NCBI GenBank assembly: GCA_011958945.1
Contig: BLLT01000008.1
Coordinates: 1-41,624 of the forward strand
DNA length: 41,624 nt
Source: Lachnospiraceae bacterium
Lineage (GTDB): Bacteria > Bacillota > Clostridia > Lachnospirales > Lachnospiraceae
Direction of reading: 5' to 3'
Position numbers and translations under genes: made by a program. The notes beneath the pieces were generated by a model. It searched no databases, was not told the origin of the DNA, and was given only the letters and a program-made list of their open reading frames with translations. This document shows positions 24,831 to 33,564 of the stretch, piece after piece; the stretch's first letter is position 1, and every line of letters begins with the position of its first letter.

Positions 24831-25700
24831 ATGAAAAAAAGTAAGTGGAGATTTTGGATATTTTTAATGCCGGCATTGGTGTCTTTTACCGTTGTCGTTT
24901 TGATTCCCATGCTGATTGGTTTTTTCTATGCATTTACTAATTGGAACGGAATTGTCGGGAGTGAGATACGGTTTGTAGGCATCCGGAATTTTATAGATAT
25001 TTTTGCAAGGGACGGTTCATTCCTGCATGCATTCGGATTTACAGCTGCATTCTCGATATGTGCAGTAGTGCTGGTAAACCTGGTTGGGTTCTTGCTGGCA
25101 CTGCTGGTAACCCAGCCGTTCAAAGGGGCAACGTTGCTGCGGGGTGTTTTTTTCATGCCGAATTTGATTGGCGGGCTGTTATTAGGGTTTACTTGGCAGT
25201 TTATCCTCATATCTATTTTTGAGGCTGTGTCAAAAGCTACCGGCTGGACTTTTTTAAGCGGCTGGCTTTCCAATCCGGAAACAGGGTTTGCCGGTCTGCT
25301 GATCCTTACGGTATGGCAGTTGTCAGGATATATGATGATAGTTTATATTGCGCAGATACAGCAGATACCGGAGTCGGTGAAAGAAGCGGCACGGATTGAC
25401 GGGGCAAGCGGATGGTCTATGATGAAAGGCGTTATCCTGCCGTTGATGATGCCGGCGTTTACAATAGGGTTGTTTTTGTCCATATCCAGTTCCTTCAAAA
25501 TGTTTGACCAGAACCTGGCACTGACCCAAGGCGGACCCTACAAATCCACAGAAATGCTGGCGCTAAACATATATAACTCAGCATTTGGCGCGAACGAATT
25601 CGGTTTTGCCCAGGCAAAGGCTATCGTCTTCATGATTCTGGTGGCGGCGATTGGGGTAACCCAGTTGGTGATCACGAAAAAGAAGGAGGTTGAGATGTAA
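24831..25700 (+). CDS. Sugar ABC transporter permease (MalF/UgpA-like)
   Basis: The inner-membrane permease of about 289 residues has six predicted helices, starting with WIFLMPALVSFTVVVLIPML. It carries the EAA loop that contacts the ATPase (SVKEAARIDGASGWSMMKGV, then ILPLMMPAF). ATG 24831 gives the usual short charged N-terminus; ATG 24819 is in frame and equally possible. It begins 19 bp after the binding-protein stop and its stop overlaps the next start (TAATG), so it is co-translated with the second permease. Confidence 0.93.
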   Translation: MKKSKWRFWIFLMPALVSFTVVVLIPMLIGFFYAFTNWNGIVGSEIRFVGIRNFIDIFARDGSFLHAFGFTAAFSICAVVLVNLVGFLLALLVTQPFKGATLLRGVFFMPNLIGGLLLGFTWQFILISIFEAVSKATGWTFLSGWLSNPETGFAGLLILTVWQLSGYMMIVYIAQIQQIPESVKEAARIDGASGWSMMKGVILPLMMPAFTIGLFLSISSSFKMFDQNLALTQGGPYKSTEMLALNIYNSAFGANEFGFAQAKAIVFMILVAAIGVTQLVITKKKEVEM

Positions 25701-26557
25701 TGAAGGCTGTGGCTGTAAAACAGAGAAAAAGCATGAAAAAAAGGGTTCAAGGCATAGTATATGGGGTGACAGGGCTGTTCTTGGGGTGTTTGTTCCTGTT
25801 CCCGATTTACATTCTTGTATTAAATTCTTTTAAGAATACGAAGGGGATCTTCACAGATGTTATTGGATTCCCGAATGCAGCAACTTTTACAAATGAAAAT
25901 TATCCCAACGCTTTTGAAGCGCTGGACTATGTCCGTTCCTTTGTCAATTCTTTTTTGATTACGGTGGTCAGTACATTTTTAATCCTTCTGATTTCCGCAA
26001 TGGCAGCATGGGTATTGGTGCGTTATAAAACGAAAGCGAGCAAGTTTATTTTTATTTTGTTTGCCGCAGCAATGTTGATACCGTTCCAATGTGTAATGCT
26101 CCCGTTGGTTGGGTTTGCCAGCCGGATTCACATAATGAATCCGGCAGGGCTGGTCTTTATGTATATGGGCTTTGGAACGAGTATGGCGATTGTCATGTTC
26201 CATGGATTTATAAAAAATATTCCGGAAGAACTGGAAGAAGCGGCAACTATTGACGGATGTAACGGGGGGCAGCTTTTCTTCATTATCGTAGTTCCTTTGA
26301 TGCGGACGATACTGGTTACGGAGGCGGTGCTGAATGTCATGTGGATATGGAATGACTATCTGCTTCCATCCTTAATCATTAACAAGGCAGGATGGCAGAC
26401 TTTGCCTCTAAAGACATACTTGTTTTTCGGGCAGTTTGCAAAGAGGTGGGATCTGGCTTCATCCGGGCTGATTATGTGTATGGTTCCGATTATTGTATTT
26501 TATCTGTTCTGTCAGAAATATATTGTAAAAGGAATAACGGACGGGGCAATTAAGTAA
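25700..26557 (+). CDS. Sugar ABC transporter permease (MalG/UgpE-like)
   Basis: This 285-residue partner permease has the MalG-type first helix and periplasmic loop (FPIYILVLNSFKNTKGIF). Its EAA loop is ELEEAATIDGCNGGQLFFII, followed by VVPLMRTIL. The start overlaps the stop of the preceding permease, and AAGGAGG inside that gene serves it. With the upstream permease it forms the heterodimeric channel for the sugar bound by the lipoprotein at 23390. Confidence 0.93.
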   Translation: MKAVAVKQRKSMKKRVQGIVYGVTGLFLGCLFLFPIYILVLNSFKNTKGIFTDVIGFPNAATFTNENYPNAFEALDYVRSFVNSFLITVVSTFLILLISAMAAWVLVRYKTKASKFIFILFAAAMLIPFQCVMLPLVGFASRIHIMNPAGLVFMYMGFGTSMAIVMFHGFIKNIPEELEEAATIDGCNGGQLFFIIVVPLMRTILVTEAVLNVMWIWNDYLLPSLIINKAGWQTLPLKTYLFFGQFAKRWDLASSGLIMCMVPIIVFYLFCQKYIVKGITDGAIK

Positions 26558-26573
26558 AAGAGGGAGAGTGAAA

Positions 26574-28274
26574 ATGGCAGGGAAAGGTCATTGGTGGAGA
26601 AATGCAGTGGTTTACCAGATTTATCTTCGAAGTTTCCAGGACAGCAACGGGGATGGGATTGGCGATTTGAAGGGGGTTATAGAAAGGCTTCCTTATTTGC
26701 AGGAACTGGGGATTGATGTGATATGGCTTAGCCCGATGTTTCAATCCCCCATGGATGATAACGGATATGACATTTCGGATTATTATCGGGTGGATTCCGT
26801 ATTCGGCCAGGACGAGGATATGGATAGGCTGATTAAAGAGGCAAAGGAATATGGAATCCGGATTATCCTGGATTTGGTAATTAATCACTGTTCGGATGAA
26901 CACGAATGGTTTCGGCGCGCTGTCAGGGATGAGGGCTGTGAAGAAGCAGGGTATTTTTATTTCAAAAGAACAGAAGACGGTAAGGAACCGAACAACTGGC
27001 GCTCAAACTTTGGGGGGAGTGTGTGGAGCCAGCTTCCCGATGGCAGATGGTATTATCACACTTTTTCACCAAAGCAGCCGGACTTAAATTGGGAGAACCC
27101 CCGGCTGCGCAGGGAAGTATATAAAATAATCAATTGGTGGCTTGGAAAAGGGATTGCCGGTTTTCGCGTAGACGCGATTACTTTTATTAAGAAAGATCTG
27201 TCCTTTGCATCGGTGGAAACGTTGGACGGGGAGCGTTATCCCGTGGAAAATTTTGAAAATTATCCAGGGATTGATGATTTTTTGGCAGAACTGAAAAGAG
27301 AAACTTTTGATAAACATGATTGTTTCACGGTAGCGGAGGCGCCAGGGGTTGGAAATGAGGACTTTAAGAAATATACAGGGGAAGATGGATTTTTTTCAAT
27401 GATTTTTGATTTTTCCTGGGAAAGTATGGAGGGGGAGGCGGACAAATCCTCTGTGGATGCAATAGAACGGCTGAAAAAAAGGATTTTGGATAACCAGCAA
27501 TTTATGAGCCGGAACGGGTGGTGCGGCATATTTCTTGAAAACCATGATCAGGCGCGCTGCCTGAACAGATATCTGGAAAAGGCCGACAGGGGTTATCATA
27601 GCGCTTCGGCACTGGCAACGCTTTATTTTTTCCTCTATGGAACCCCATATATTTATGAGGGGCAGGAAATTGGTATGGTGAATGCTGTCTGGAACAGTGT
27701 GGACGAACTGGCGGACACTAGGGCAAAGATTACATGGAAGGAACGTCTGGAACAGGGGGAAGATGAAAAGGGTCTCCTGGAGTATTTCAACCATTGGGGG
27801 CGTGATAATGCCCGGACGCCTATGCAATGGAATGATGGGAAAAATGCAGGGTTTACGGATGGAAAACCATGGTTGAAGGTACAGGATGGCTATCGGGAGG
27901 TAAATGTGGAAAGGCAGAGGGAGGATCCGGGCTCTCTTCTTTCCTATTATAAAAAATTGATTGCACTGCGTAGGGATGAAGCGCTGGCCGACATTATGGG
28001 GAATGGAGGGTTTTATCCAATGCCTGAAGCAGGGCAGGGGATTATTGCTTACCGGCGGGCCAGTGACGGAAAGGAAATTTTGGTAATTGTCAACCTGCTG
28101 AACCGGGAAAATGCTTTGAACCAGGAGAACCTGGCGGAAGCACATCCTGATGGCAAAACGATTGACGAGTTATTTAGCGAAGGGATTTTGCTGAACAATT
28201 ATATGGGGATAGAAATAAATAGTAAGAAATTGGTTTTACGGCCTTATCAGGCTTTGGTGATTATGGAGCATTGA
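26574..28274 (+). CDS. GH13 alpha-glucosidase (oligo-1,6-glucosidase family, cytoplasmic)
   Basis: The 566-residue GH13 enzyme opens with WWRNAVVYQIYLRSFQDSNG and has all conserved regions. These are DLVINHCS, the nucleophile Asp200 in GFRVDAIT, the acid/base Glu255 in AEAPG, and Asp325 in ENHDQAR. It has no signal peptide, so it cleaves imported sugars inside the cell. The residue after the nucleophile is Ala201. In related glucosidases Ala at this position goes with alpha-1,4 preference and Val with alpha-1,6, so maltose-type substrates are somewhat favoured. ATG 26574 follows GGGAG; GTG 26568 is the longest frame. It is the last gene of the LacI-regulated operon. Confidence 0.9.
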   Translation: MAGKGHWWRNAVVYQIYLRSFQDSNGDGIGDLKGVIERLPYLQELGIDVIWLSPMFQSPMDDNGYDISDYYRVDSVFGQDEDMDRLIKEAKEYGIRIILDLVINHCSDEHEWFRRAVRDEGCEEAGYFYFKRTEDGKEPNNWRSNFGGSVWSQLPDGRWYYHTFSPKQPDLNWENPRLRREVYKIINWWLGKGIAGFRVDAITFIKKDLSFASVETLDGERYPVENFENYPGIDDFLAELKRETFDKHDCFTVAEAPGVGNEDFKKYTGEDGFFSMIFDFSWESMEGEADKSSVDAIERLKKRILDNQQFMSRNGWCGIFLENHDQARCLNRYLEKADRGYHSASALATLYFFLYGTPYIYEGQEIGMVNAVWNSVDELADTRAKITWKERLEQGEDEKGLLEYFNHWGRDNARTPMQWNDGKNAGFTDGKPWLKVQDGYREVNVERQREDPGSLLSYYKKLIALRRDEALADIMGNGGFYPMPEAGQGIIAYRRASDGKEILVIVNLLNRENALNQENLAEAHPDGKTIDELFSEGILLNNYMGIEINSKKLVLRPYQALVIMEH

Positions 28275-28304
28275 CTTGCTGCCATATAGCCATTATGAGA
28301 GATG

Positions 28305-28409
28305 GGGGCTGTTGCAAGAGCCGGTAATTCCACAATATATGGTCAAAGTATCTCAATTATCCATACCATATACTGTGTGTATGCGTCCTTTTGCAACAGT
28401 TCCTTTTTT
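28305..28409 (+). repeat. Long inverted repeat, IS6-like ends or composite terminator
   Basis: The ends GGGGCTGTTGCAAGAG (28305-28320) and CTTTTGCAACAGTTCC (28388-28403) are inverted repeats, with wobbles. A nested stem inside (around CACAATATATGGT and ACCATATACTGTG) is followed by six T residues at 28404-28409. Read as RNA it terminates the GH13 operon. Read as DNA the ends resemble the terminal repeats of IS6/IS26-family elements (CTGTTGCAAA core). No transposase and no 8-bp target duplication are present, so it is at most an internally deleted remnant. Confidence 0.55.
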
Positions 28410-28415
28410 AATACG

Positions 28416-28829
28416 TTAATTTTCATGTCCATACTGGTGCAAAAAGCGATTCCGTTCTGCCATGACATCCTCCTGAGAGATTGTCTTTACGGGCAAATGG
28501 CCTTTAATGGCAAGATAACATGCGGCAGCCTTTTCGGTGACAAGGCAGCAGGTACGGGCTTCATCCAAAGTGCGGCCGCAGCAGACAGGGGCGTGATTGA
28601 CGATTAAAACTGCATTCTTGTTCCCGAGGGCGCGGACGGTTTCTTCTGCCAGGGCGAGATGATGTCCAGCACGGATATACCGGGAGGTGATAGGTATTTC
28701 GCCGCCAAGCAGCTGTGTCATTTCCTCCAGAATGGGCGGAATGCCCTGCCCGGCAGCGCATATGGCGGAAGCATAAAGGGGATGGCAATGGATAATTGCT
28801 GAAATATCAGGGCGTTTAAGATAAATCAA
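28416..28829 (-). pseudogene. Class II aldolase/adducin-family fragment, N-terminally truncated
   Basis: About 137 codons keep the C-terminal two thirds of an L-fuculose-phosphate-aldolase-type enzyme, with the zinc ligands HCH in AIIHCHPLYASA and a third His in NHAPVCCGRT. Family members are about 215 residues long. The first 75-80 residues, including the catalytic Glu region, are missing. The frame has no ATG; the earliest start is a TTG at the breakpoint, and the frame opens only from a TAA within the SatD gene's tail. An upstream deletion probably fused it to this site. It is likely non-functional. Confidence 0.75.
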
Positions 28830-28846
28830 GTAATAAAAATAATTTC

Positions 28847-29533
28847 TTAAACATGTAACTCTCCAATTTCTTTCAGTATATTATTAAGGTTGTTCATCGC
28901 GCTTTTGTACGAGTAATAATTGCCGTTCATAAGGGCTCTTTGTACGGATGACTGGGAAATGTGCAGCCTGTTTGCACAGTCTTCTTGGCTGCCGCCAAAT
29001 TTATCATATTCCCATATGATTTCTCGCTGCCTTTTGGTCCAATTATCACGTATTACGGTAAGTAATGATAAAGTTGTATTAAACATACTTGTCAAGGGAT
29101 GTTCAGGATTAGCTGTTGAAATACGAATGTCTGCAGAAGGCATTTTATTTTTTTTCTCATTATTCCTTAATTCGTGGATTGCTTTTCGGGCATAATAATA
29201 ACTGGGACCATCTGCACCTATTGCCAGTTCTGGATTGATATCGGTAGTTATTTCACCAACTCCTATTCCAAACCGCAATTTAACAGGATACATTTCCCTT
29301 TGTATCGTTTCGATGATATGGAGTAAATTAGTACAGTTATGCAGCAATCCCTGAAATTCGTCACCTAACGTTATTGTAAATTTTGCGGAGATATCGAAAG
29401 AGTATTCTGTATTTAGCTGATTGAGGATATGATTCAAATTTTTCTGGATTTGCTTCCTGGTGTCTAACTTTCTGGAATCTTTGATGTCTCCTATTATAGC
29501 AGCATATGTATGGTTTGAAAAGGAAAAAAGCAT
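28847..29533 (-). CDS. SatD family protein with C-terminal HTH
   Basis: The 228-residue protein matches the SatD family, named from the acid-tolerance sat locus of Streptococcus mutans. Its N-terminal domain has YAAIIGDIKDSRKLD, then FTITLGDEFQGLL and LRFGIGVGEITTD. A C-terminal HTH follows (EDCANRLHISQSSVQRALMN). The GDI, GDE and GIGVGE series resembles the metal-binding motifs of class III nucleotidyl cyclases (see findings). GGAGGTAATTAT directly precedes the ATG. SatD genes usually neighbour a DUF3307 gene, which is absent here. The function is not established. Confidence 0.82.
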   Translation of the reverse strand: MLFSFSNHTYAAIIGDIKDSRKLDTRKQIQKNLNHILNQLNTEYSFDISAKFTITLGDEFQGLLHNCTNLLHIIETIQREMYPVKLRFGIGVGEITTDINPELAIGADGPSYYYARKAIHELRNNEKKNKMPSADIRISTANPEHPLTSMFNTTLSLLTVIRDNWTKRQREIIWEYDKFGGSQEDCANRLHISQSSVQRALMNGNYYSYKSAMNNLNNILKEIGELHV

Positions 29534-29555
29534 ATAATTACCTCCGAATATTTAG

Positions 29556-29584
29556 AGTATAATATATTTTTTCTATGACGGCAA
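29556..29584 (-). promoter_or_regulatory. Promoter of the SatD-family gene
   Basis: On the minus strand TTGCCG (29579-29584), a 17-bp spacer and TATACT (29556-29561) form a good sigma-A promoter just upstream of the ribosome-binding site. Confidence 0.7.
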
Positions 29585-29589
29585 TAAAT

Positions 29590-29609
29590 AATGCATATAT
29601 ACATGCATT
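29590..29609. promoter_or_regulatory. 20-bp dyad between satD-like and glnA promoters
   Basis: AATGCATATATACATGCATT has perfect 7-bp arms. It lies 5 bp upstream of the -35 of the minus-strand promoter and about 80 bp upstream of the glnA promoter. It is operator-like, but the binding protein is unknown. It does not match the GlnR/TnrA consensus as I remember it. Confidence 0.45.
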
Positions 29610-29688
29610 AATTTAAATTATGCAAATAAACAGCATATTTGGAAGCGCATCCAAAACGAAAAGAACAGTACATAAGTCCGTTAATATA

Positions 29689-29697
29689 TGTTATAAT
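29689..29697 (+). promoter_or_regulatory. Extended -10 promoter of the glutamine synthetase gene
   Basis: TGTTATAAT is an extended -10 element with no convincing -35. The predicted leader is about 65 nt. No glnA-type riboswitch motif was recognised in it. Confidence 0.6.
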
Positions 29698-29769
29698 AGT
29701 AGCGCTATATAATAAAAACGTATAAAACGTGGGGATATCAAAAAAGAACAGGAAAGGAATGGGGTTATT

Positions 29770-31200
29770 ATGGACAAAATTCAGGAAATTAAAAAATTAT
29801 GTGAAGAAAAGCAGATTCGCATGATTGACTTCAAAATGACAGATATTGATGGGCGTTGGAGGCACATTACGATTCCGGTGGAGCGGTTTGATGAGAACAC
29901 ATTTATTTACGGAATCGGGTTTGACGGCTCCAATTATGGATATGCGCCTATTGAAAAGAGCGACATGGTATTTTTGCCGGATGCGGATACGGCCTATGTG
30001 GACCCGTTTGCGGCTGTGCCAACGCTGACAATGTGCGGAAATGTATGTATCATAGGGAAAGGGGAGAACAAACCCTTTGACCAATACCCCAAAAATGTAA
30101 GCCTGCGTGCGGTAGAATATATGAAAGAGAGCGGTATTGCGGATAAGATGATTATCGGGCCGGAATTCGAATTTTATTTGTTCGACAGTGCACGGTATGA
30201 GGTGGCTCCCTGGCAATGCGGGTATCGGATTGACACAAAGCAGGCCGATTGGAATTGCAGCCTGGACAGGGAAGGGAATAATGGTTATGAAGTTCCTTAC
30301 AAGGGGGGCTATCATGTAGCGTCGCCCCAGGATGTGGGATATGATTTGCGCAGCCGCATGTGCATGATGATGGAAGACTGGGGGATTAAAGTAAAATATC
30401 ATCACCATGAAGTGGGAGGCCCGGGCCAGATGGAAATAGAAGTGGAACTGGCGGATATGCCGGCGATGGCCGATAATACGATGATTATTAAATATATAAT
30501 TAAAAATATGGCGGCCAGGGAGGGCAAGACGGCAACTTTCCTGCCTAAGCCGATTTATCAGGAGGCGGGCAGCGGGCTTCATGTGCATATGCTGCTTACG
30601 AAAGATGGAAAGCCTTTGTTCTACGATGAGAACGGCTATTCCGGTTTGAGCCGGACGGCCCATTATTTTATCGGAGGGCTGTTAAAGCATATTGCATCTC
30701 TATGTGCATTCACCAACCCTTCCACCAATTCTTTTAAGCGGTTGGTTCCGGGATATGAGGCGCCGGTGACCATCGGTTATGCCACATCCAACCGGAGCGC
30801 GGTAATCAGGATTCCGGCCTATGCCAAATCACCGGAGGCGAAGCGGTTTGAACTACGCAACCCCGATGCCACTGCGAATCCCTACTATGCCTATGCAGCC
30901 ATATTAATGGCAGGGCTGGACGGTATTAAAAACCGGATTGACCCCGAAGAAAATGGATGGGGGCCGTATGATTTCAACCTTTATACTTTATCGGATGAGG
31001 AAAAGAAAAAAATTAAAGGGCTGCCTAAGTCATTGGGAGAAGCCTTGGATGCCCTGGAGAAAGACCATGATTATCTGACGGCAGGCGGAGTATTCCCGCA
31101 GCGCCTTATTGATATATGGGTAGAACGTAAACGGGAAGAACTGAAGAAAATGGAACAGATACCTAACCCGGCGGAATTTAAGATGTATTATGATTTATAA
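29770..31200 (+). CDS. glnA: Glutamine synthetase type I (GSI-beta-like)
   Basis: GlnA makes glutamine from glutamate and ammonia with ATP, as a cytosolic dodecamer. The 476-residue protein has the beta-grasp opening (MIDFKMTDIDGRW), IIGPEFEFYLFD (metal-binding Glu), and HHHEVGGPGQMEIE. Also present are GSGLHVHMLL, NRSAVIRIP and FELRNPDATANPYYA. It carries the extra segment after the first Glu motif (about residues 140-185, up to GGYHVASPQD) that marks the GSI-beta subtype. The position of the enterobacterial adenylylation tyrosine is kept (Tyr405 in NLYTLSDEE). No glnE-type gene lies nearby, so whether it is modified is unknown. GGAATGGGG precedes the start. The histidine kinase gene follows 47 bp later. 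Confidence 0.93.
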   Translation: MDKIQEIKKLCEEKQIRMIDFKMTDIDGRWRHITIPVERFDENTFIYGIGFDGSNYGYAPIEKSDMVFLPDADTAYVDPFAAVPTLTMCGNVCIIGKGENKPFDQYPKNVSLRAVEYMKESGIADKMIIGPEFEFYLFDSARYEVAPWQCGYRIDTKQADWNCSLDREGNNGYEVPYKGGYHVASPQDVGYDLRSRMCMMMEDWGIKVKYHHHEVGGPGQMEIEVELADMPAMADNTMIIKYIIKNMAAREGKTATFLPKPIYQEAGSGLHVHMLLTKDGKPLFYDENGYSGLSRTAHYFIGGLLKHIASLCAFTNPSTNSFKRLVPGYEAPVTIGYATSNRSAVIRIPAYAKSPEAKRFELRNPDATANPYYAYAAILMAGLDGIKNRIDPEENGWGPYDFNLYTLSDEEKKKIKGLPKSLGEALDALEKDHDYLTAGGVFPQRLIDIWVERKREELKKMEQIPNPAEFKMYYDL

Positions 31201-31247
31201 TAAAAAGTGAGAGAACTGGCTTTTTCCTGGGAGGGGTGAAGGAACTC

Positions 31248-33443
31248 ATGGAAGATGGAATGGAAGGGAAAACGAGAGAACGCGTTAAGGGGAAGCTGCC
31301 CTTAAGGCTTATGGCAGCGGCGTTGTTTATAATTATAGCTGTAGTAGTTTCCACATGGTGGCTGATTGAAACGTCTCAGACCGCTTCGGGGGAATCTGTT
31401 TATAATGTAAGCGAGTTTTATCTGAAGGAACTTTCGGAGCAGACAAGCCGCCTGATGCAGGCCAACCTCAATGAATGGGAGCGGGAACTTCATGCGGCTA
31501 TGAAGGGGATGGGGGAGGAAGAATTAAAGGATTTCAATTCACTGCAGGATTATATTGCCAAAGTGGAGGGGGATAATCAGTTCGATTTTTTTGCAGTAGT
31601 GGATGAGGACAGTACGGCTTATGTCACGGATGGCGCAGCTTCTGCCGCAATACAATGGCTGTTGGACAAAAACGGAAATTCTTTGAAGGAATACTTTCAA
31701 GATTCCTCTATCTCCGTTGGCGGTAATGAGGAAACCGGAAAAATGATATTTATTTCGCTCCCGTCCACCGGGCTCATGTTTGGCGGGAAAGAATTGATTG
31801 GCAGTATTGCTGGGCTTAATACGGATGCATTGGTTGAAAAATTGTTTTTGCAGGATGAAGAGGTCCTTACTTTTTCGAGCGTAATAACAGTGGAGGGGGA
31901 CTATGTTACAAGGGTGCCCCACACTCATTTAAAAGAAGACAGCAACGTATTCTCTGCTTTATCTACCCAGGCCGAATTTGAAGAAGAGTCGGCGTTAGAT
32001 TGGATGGAAGAGGACATTCAAAAGGGAAAGAGCGGCATGATTAAATATAATTTAGAGGACTTGCTGCACTATACCTATTATGCGCCGATTGAGAATACGC
32101 AGTGGTATAGCGTTACGGTCATGCATTATAGTACGATTAGCGAGGATGTGGAGATTGTCCGCAGCACGATTGTCCGCAACAGCAGGATTCAAATGGTGTT
32201 GATTCTGGTAATGCTGGGAGGGCTGTTTTGCATTTATCTTGCGGAAAGACGTAAAACCGAAGCTATGCGGCTGGAAAAAGTGCATGCAGAGGAACGCAGC
32301 AAGTCCAAAAGCTTATTCCTCTTTAATATGTCTCATGATATACGCACCCCGATGAATGCGATTATTGGATTTGCAGAACTGGCTTTGCAGAATGAGGGCG
32401 ATAAGGAGCGGGTGCACGATTATTTGGGCAAAATAAAAACATCCAGCGGGCATCTGCTTAGCCTGCTGAATGATATCCTCTACATGAGCAGCATAGAAAG
32501 CGGAAAAATACATCTGGAACCGGAAAACTGCAGTCTTTCCGATATTTTTCATGATTTGGAGATTACGGTGCAAAGCCAGGTGCAGGAAAAGCGGCAAAAG
32601 TTATCTATGAACATATCCCGTGTGACGGATATGGACATTTTTTGTGATAAATCCCGTTTAAGCCTGGTTTTGCTGAATCTTTTAAGCAATGCGATTAAAT
32701 TTACGCCGGAAGAGGGCGAAATTTCAATAACTGCTGTTCAGGAAGAAGGCGGACAGGAAGGATATGGCTCTTATGAATTTAAGGTAAAGGATACCGGAAT
32801 CGGTATGTCGCCTGAGTTTGTAAAACATGTCTTTGAGCCTTTTGAGAGGGAGAGGACTTCTACGGTCAGCAAGACGCAGGGAACAGGGCTGGGCATGCCA
32901 ATCGCCAAAAGGATTATTGACATTATGGGCGGAACCATAGAGGTGGATACAGCGCCTGAGAAGGGAACGGAGTATACGGTCAGGGTAAGGCTGAAAGTCC
33001 AGGAGAAAGAATCGCTGCATGAGGAACTGACACAAGAGAGCGGAGAAGAAGGACAGGGATTTCATGGGAAAAGAATCCTTCTGGTAGAGGATAATGAACT
33101 GAACCGTGAGATTGCGATGGAAATCCTTAAGGAGTATGGGCTGGAAGTAGAGGAGGCGGAAGATGGCACAGTGGCCGTACAGATGATGGCGGACAGCCAG
33201 CCGGGATATTATGACTTAATTCTAATGGACATCCAGATGCCGCTGATGAACGGCTATGAGGCAGCAAGGGCAATCAGAGGAATGGAAAACGAGGAATTGG
33301 CCAATATTCCGATTATTGCGCTCACAGCCAATGTATCCGACAAAGATAAGCAGGAGGCATTGGAAAGCGGAATGAATGGGCATGCTGCAAAACCGATTGA
33401 TGTATGCAAACTAATGATGACATTGGAAAAATTTTTGGGCTGA
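31248..33443 (+). CDS. Membrane-bound hybrid sensor histidine kinase with receiver domain
   Basis: The 731-residue protein is bounded by two helices (about 16-41 and 312-333), with an extracellular Cache-like sensor between them. The HisKA box NMSHDIRTPMNAIIGF carries the phospho-acceptor near His363. The ATPase domain has NLLSNAIKFTPEEG, KDTGIGMSPEF and GTGLGMPIAKR. A receiver domain follows (ILLVEDNELNREIA, acceptor near Asp661 in LMDIQMPLMNG, KPID). Start ATG 31248 is preceded by GGGAGGGG and AAGGA; GTG 31236 overlaps the ribosome-binding site. No separate response regulator with an output domain is adjacent, so the partner is encoded elsewhere. It is close enough to glnA for co-transcription. 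Confidence 0.92.
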   Translation: MEDGMEGKTRERVKGKLPLRLMAAALFIIIAVVVSTWWLIETSQTASGESVYNVSEFYLKELSEQTSRLMQANLNEWERELHAAMKGMGEEELKDFNSLQDYIAKVEGDNQFDFFAVVDEDSTAYVTDGAASAAIQWLLDKNGNSLKEYFQDSSISVGGNEETGKMIFISLPSTGLMFGGKELIGSIAGLNTDALVEKLFLQDEEVLTFSSVITVEGDYVTRVPHTHLKEDSNVFSALSTQAEFEEESALDWMEEDIQKGKSGMIKYNLEDLLHYTYYAPIENTQWYSVTVMHYSTISEDVEIVRSTIVRNSRIQMVLILVMLGGLFCIYLAERRKTEAMRLEKVHAEERSKSKSLFLFNMSHDIRTPMNAIIGFAELALQNEGDKERVHDYLGKIKTSSGHLLSLLNDILYMSSIESGKIHLEPENCSLSDIFHDLEITVQSQVQEKRQKLSMNISRVTDMDIFCDKSRLSLVLLNLLSNAIKFTPEEGEISITAVQEEGGQEGYGSYEFKVKDTGIGMSPEFVKHVFEPFERERTSTVSKTQGTGLGMPIAKRIIDIMGGTIEVDTAPEKGTEYTVRVRLKVQEKESLHEELTQESGEEGQGFHGKRILLVEDNELNREIAMEILKEYGLEVEEAEDGTVAVQMMADSQPGYYDLILMDIQMPLMNGYEAARAIRGMENEELANIPIIALTANVSDKDKQEALESGMNGHAAKPIDVCKLMMTLEKFLG

Positions 33444-33451
33444 TGAGGTGA

Positions 33452-33478
33452 AGATTGAAAATTGAAAATTTTCAATCT
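33452..33478 (+). terminator. A+T-rich hairpin after the histidine kinase gene
   Basis: AGATTGAAAATT (33452-33463) and AATTTTCAATCT (33467-33478) form a perfect 12-bp stem with a 3-nt loop, 8 bp after the stop. No T run follows, because copy C of the repeat begins at once, so termination here is uncertain. The whole gene-free stretch 33444-33827 holds this hairpin, repeat copy C, a long inverted repeat and one promoter. Confidence 0.4.
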
Positions 33479-33552
33479 CAAGTTTGTGTCTGTGCGGCAT
33501 CCATAAACTTGACATGCGCAAAATGCAGCGCAGAAATTGGGTGAAAAATATG
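33479..33552 (+). repeat. Structured start-codon-proximal repeat, copy C
   Basis: CAAGTTTGTG (33479-33488) pairs with CATAAACTTG (33502-33511), with one wobble. The loop segment CTGTGCGGC (33490-33498) pairs with GCAGCGCAG (33525-33533), with one wobble and one G-A mismatch. Relative to copy B the pairing keeps its form while bases change (A-T becomes G-C). The element ends in GTGAAAAATATG. That ATG (33550) opens only a 7-codon frame (MRTWRAS, stop at 33571-33573), not a recognisable gene. Confidence 0.75.
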
Positions 33553-33564
33553 CGGACGTGGCGG

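Noticed and set aside
28297-28411. Complete transposon with 8-bp target duplication at the IS6-like ends
   Set aside because: The left flank reads GAGAGATG and the right flank TTTTTTAA; there is no duplication and no transposase.
29698-29769. Glutamine riboswitch or GlnR site before glnA
   Set aside because: No motif matching either was recognised in the leader or promoter region.
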